A stretch of 64,000 nucleotides of DNA from Cryobacterium cheniae (lineage in GTDB: Bacteria; Actinomycetota; Actinomycetes; Actinomycetales; Microbacteriaceae), in assembly GCF_004403395.1 (NCBI RefSeq), contig NZ_SOGN01000049.1:62001-126000 (forward strand), read 5' to 3'. Of this stretch, positions 63,177 to 64,000 are shown piece by piece (position 1 is the first letter of the stretch; each line of letters starts with the position of its first letter). The position numbers were made by a program, and so were the translations under genes. A model generated the notes under the pieces. That model was not told the origin of the DNA. It made no database searches and was given only the letters and a program-made list of their open reading frames with translations.

Positions 63177-64000
63177 GCAACTATTCAGAACTCGACTTCA
63201 CCCCGCTGATCGAGCTGTCGGCCGACGAGGTCGTCACCCACTCCTACGTGCGCGATGTGCCCCTGTCCGGGGGAAAGACGCTGGCGCTGGTCACGCTCGA
63301 CAACGGCCGGGACCACACCCGTCCGAACACGCTCGGCCCGATCACCCTGCTCGAGTTCGGCATGACGATGGACCTGCTGCGAGAGCGTGCCGCGCTCGGC
63401 GACATCCACGGTGTCGCCGTCACCGGCAAACCGTTCATCCTCGCCGCCGGAGCCGACCTGAGCAAGGTCAGCGAGATTCCGTCGCTCGCCACCGGCAAGC
63501 TGCTGGCCCAGCTGGGCCACTATGCCCTCGGCAAGCAGGCCGAACTGGGCGTGCCCTCCTTCGTCTTCATCAACGGGCTCGCGCTGGGTGGCGGGCTCGA
63601 GATCGCGCTGAACGCCGACTACCGCACCGTCGATGCAACCGTTCCCGCGATCGCGTTGCCCGAGGTCTCCCTCGGACTGATCCCGGGCTGGGGCGGCTCG
63701 TACCTGCTGCCCAACCTGATCGGCATCGAGAACGCGCTCAAGGTGATCATCGAGAACCCGCTCAAGCACCGCGTGCTCAAGGCCGCTGACGCGATCGAGC
63801 TCGGCATCGCCGACGTGCAGTTCGCCTCGGCCATGTTCCTCGAACAGTCCATCAAGTGGGCCGACGGCGTGATCTCCGGCACAACCAAGGTCTCCAGGCC
63901 CAATGCGCCGGGCAAGGTCGAGCGGCTCGTGAAGTGGGATGTGGCCGTCGGCATCGCACGCAAGATGCTGGAAAGCCGCATCGGGACCGTCGCCCGGTCG
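63173..64000 (+). CDS. fadB: Beta-oxidation multifunctional protein, 5' part (enoyl-CoA hydratase domain)
   Basis: Only the first 276 codons lie in the window. The enoyl-CoA hydratase/isomerase region shows the oxyanion-hole segments ILAAGADLSKV and INGLALGGGLEIAL, and catalytic Glu in IALPEVSLGLIPGWGG. The 3-hydroxyacyl-CoA dehydrogenase domain that defines FadB should follow beyond the edge, so that assignment is inferred from the overlap with fadA and the start of the linker region. Confidence 0.9.
   Translation, partial: MSNYSELDFTPLIELSADEVVTHSYVRDVPLSGGKTLALVTLDNGRDHTRPNTLGPITLLEFGMTMDLLRERAALGDIHGVAVTGKPFILAAGADLSKVSEIPSLATGKLLAQLGHYALGKQAELGVPSFVFINGLALGGGLEIALNADYRTVDATVPAIALPEVSLGLIPGWGGSYLLPNLIGIENALKVIIENPLKHRVLKAADAIELGIADVQFASAMFLEQSIKWADGVISGTTKVSRPNAPGKVERLVKWDVAVGIARKMLESRIGTVARS

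Overview
This is a 64 kb GC-rich chromosomal window from an actinobacterium, most likely a member of Microbacteriaceae. The evidence is the gene order pyrR-pyrB-pyrC-(Rv1382-like)-carA-carB, the aroCKB and secDF-ruvCAB-yebC blocks, actinobacterial families such as DUF3000 and a Mak_N_cap protein, -10 boxes of TANNNT type, and many GTG or TTG starts. The genus is not fixed by the sequence. No phage, insertion sequence, CRISPR array or plasmid backbone was seen.

Layout. (1) 1-6.6 kb, minus strand: pyrimidine operon pyrR to carB, with 3' carB cut by the window edge. A PyrR-type RNA hairpin lies just before the pyrR ribosome binding site. (2) 6.7-9.3 kb, minus: aroQ, efp, nusB and a membrane DsbA-like thioredoxin. 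(3) 9.3-12.2 kb: ctaB, a DUF1508 protein, lepB and a SixA-like phosphatase. (4) 12.3-21.3 kb, minus: two small membrane proteins, alaS, ruvX, mltG, aroE, aroC, aroK, aroB. (5) 21.3-26.6 kb: rpsD, rarA, a membrane cyclophilin, a DUF349 protein and an AbiEi-like protein. (6) 26.5-40.1 kb, minus: rel, secF, secD, yajC, ruvBAC, yebC, a DUF1697 gene, pdxT, pdxS, an AP4A-phosphorylase-like HIT gene and thrS. (7) 40.2-41.3 kb: tRNA locus with a tandemly duplicated Gly-Cys-Val operon and a divergent tRNA-Val(CAC). (8) 41.3-50.4 kb: more variable region with small stress-type proteins, an M50 peptidase, Mak_N_cap, YkvA, an APH-fold protein, a DUF222-HNH protein, DUF2071, a lipoprotein and a flotillin. 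(9) 50.6-64 kb: a MalT-type LuxR regulator, a frameshifted membrane/SHOCT gene, amt with a GlnR-type box, zapE, sulfurtransferase-sufE-pyrimidine reductase, an alpha/beta hydrolase, DUF3000, RNase D, and fadA-fadB (fadB cut by the window edge).

Regulatory reading adds the most to the gene list. Nine genes have a TANNNT -10 box exactly 6 or 7 nt before the start codon and no Shine-Dalgarno, so they look leaderless. The pyr operon carries a candidate PyrR translational-repression hairpin, and amt carries repeated GlnR half-sites at the expected spacing. The tRNA Gly-Cys-Val operon has been copied with only two mismatches in 296 bp. I found no convincing undescribed multi-gene system; the variable region at 41-50 kb holds the least understood genes.
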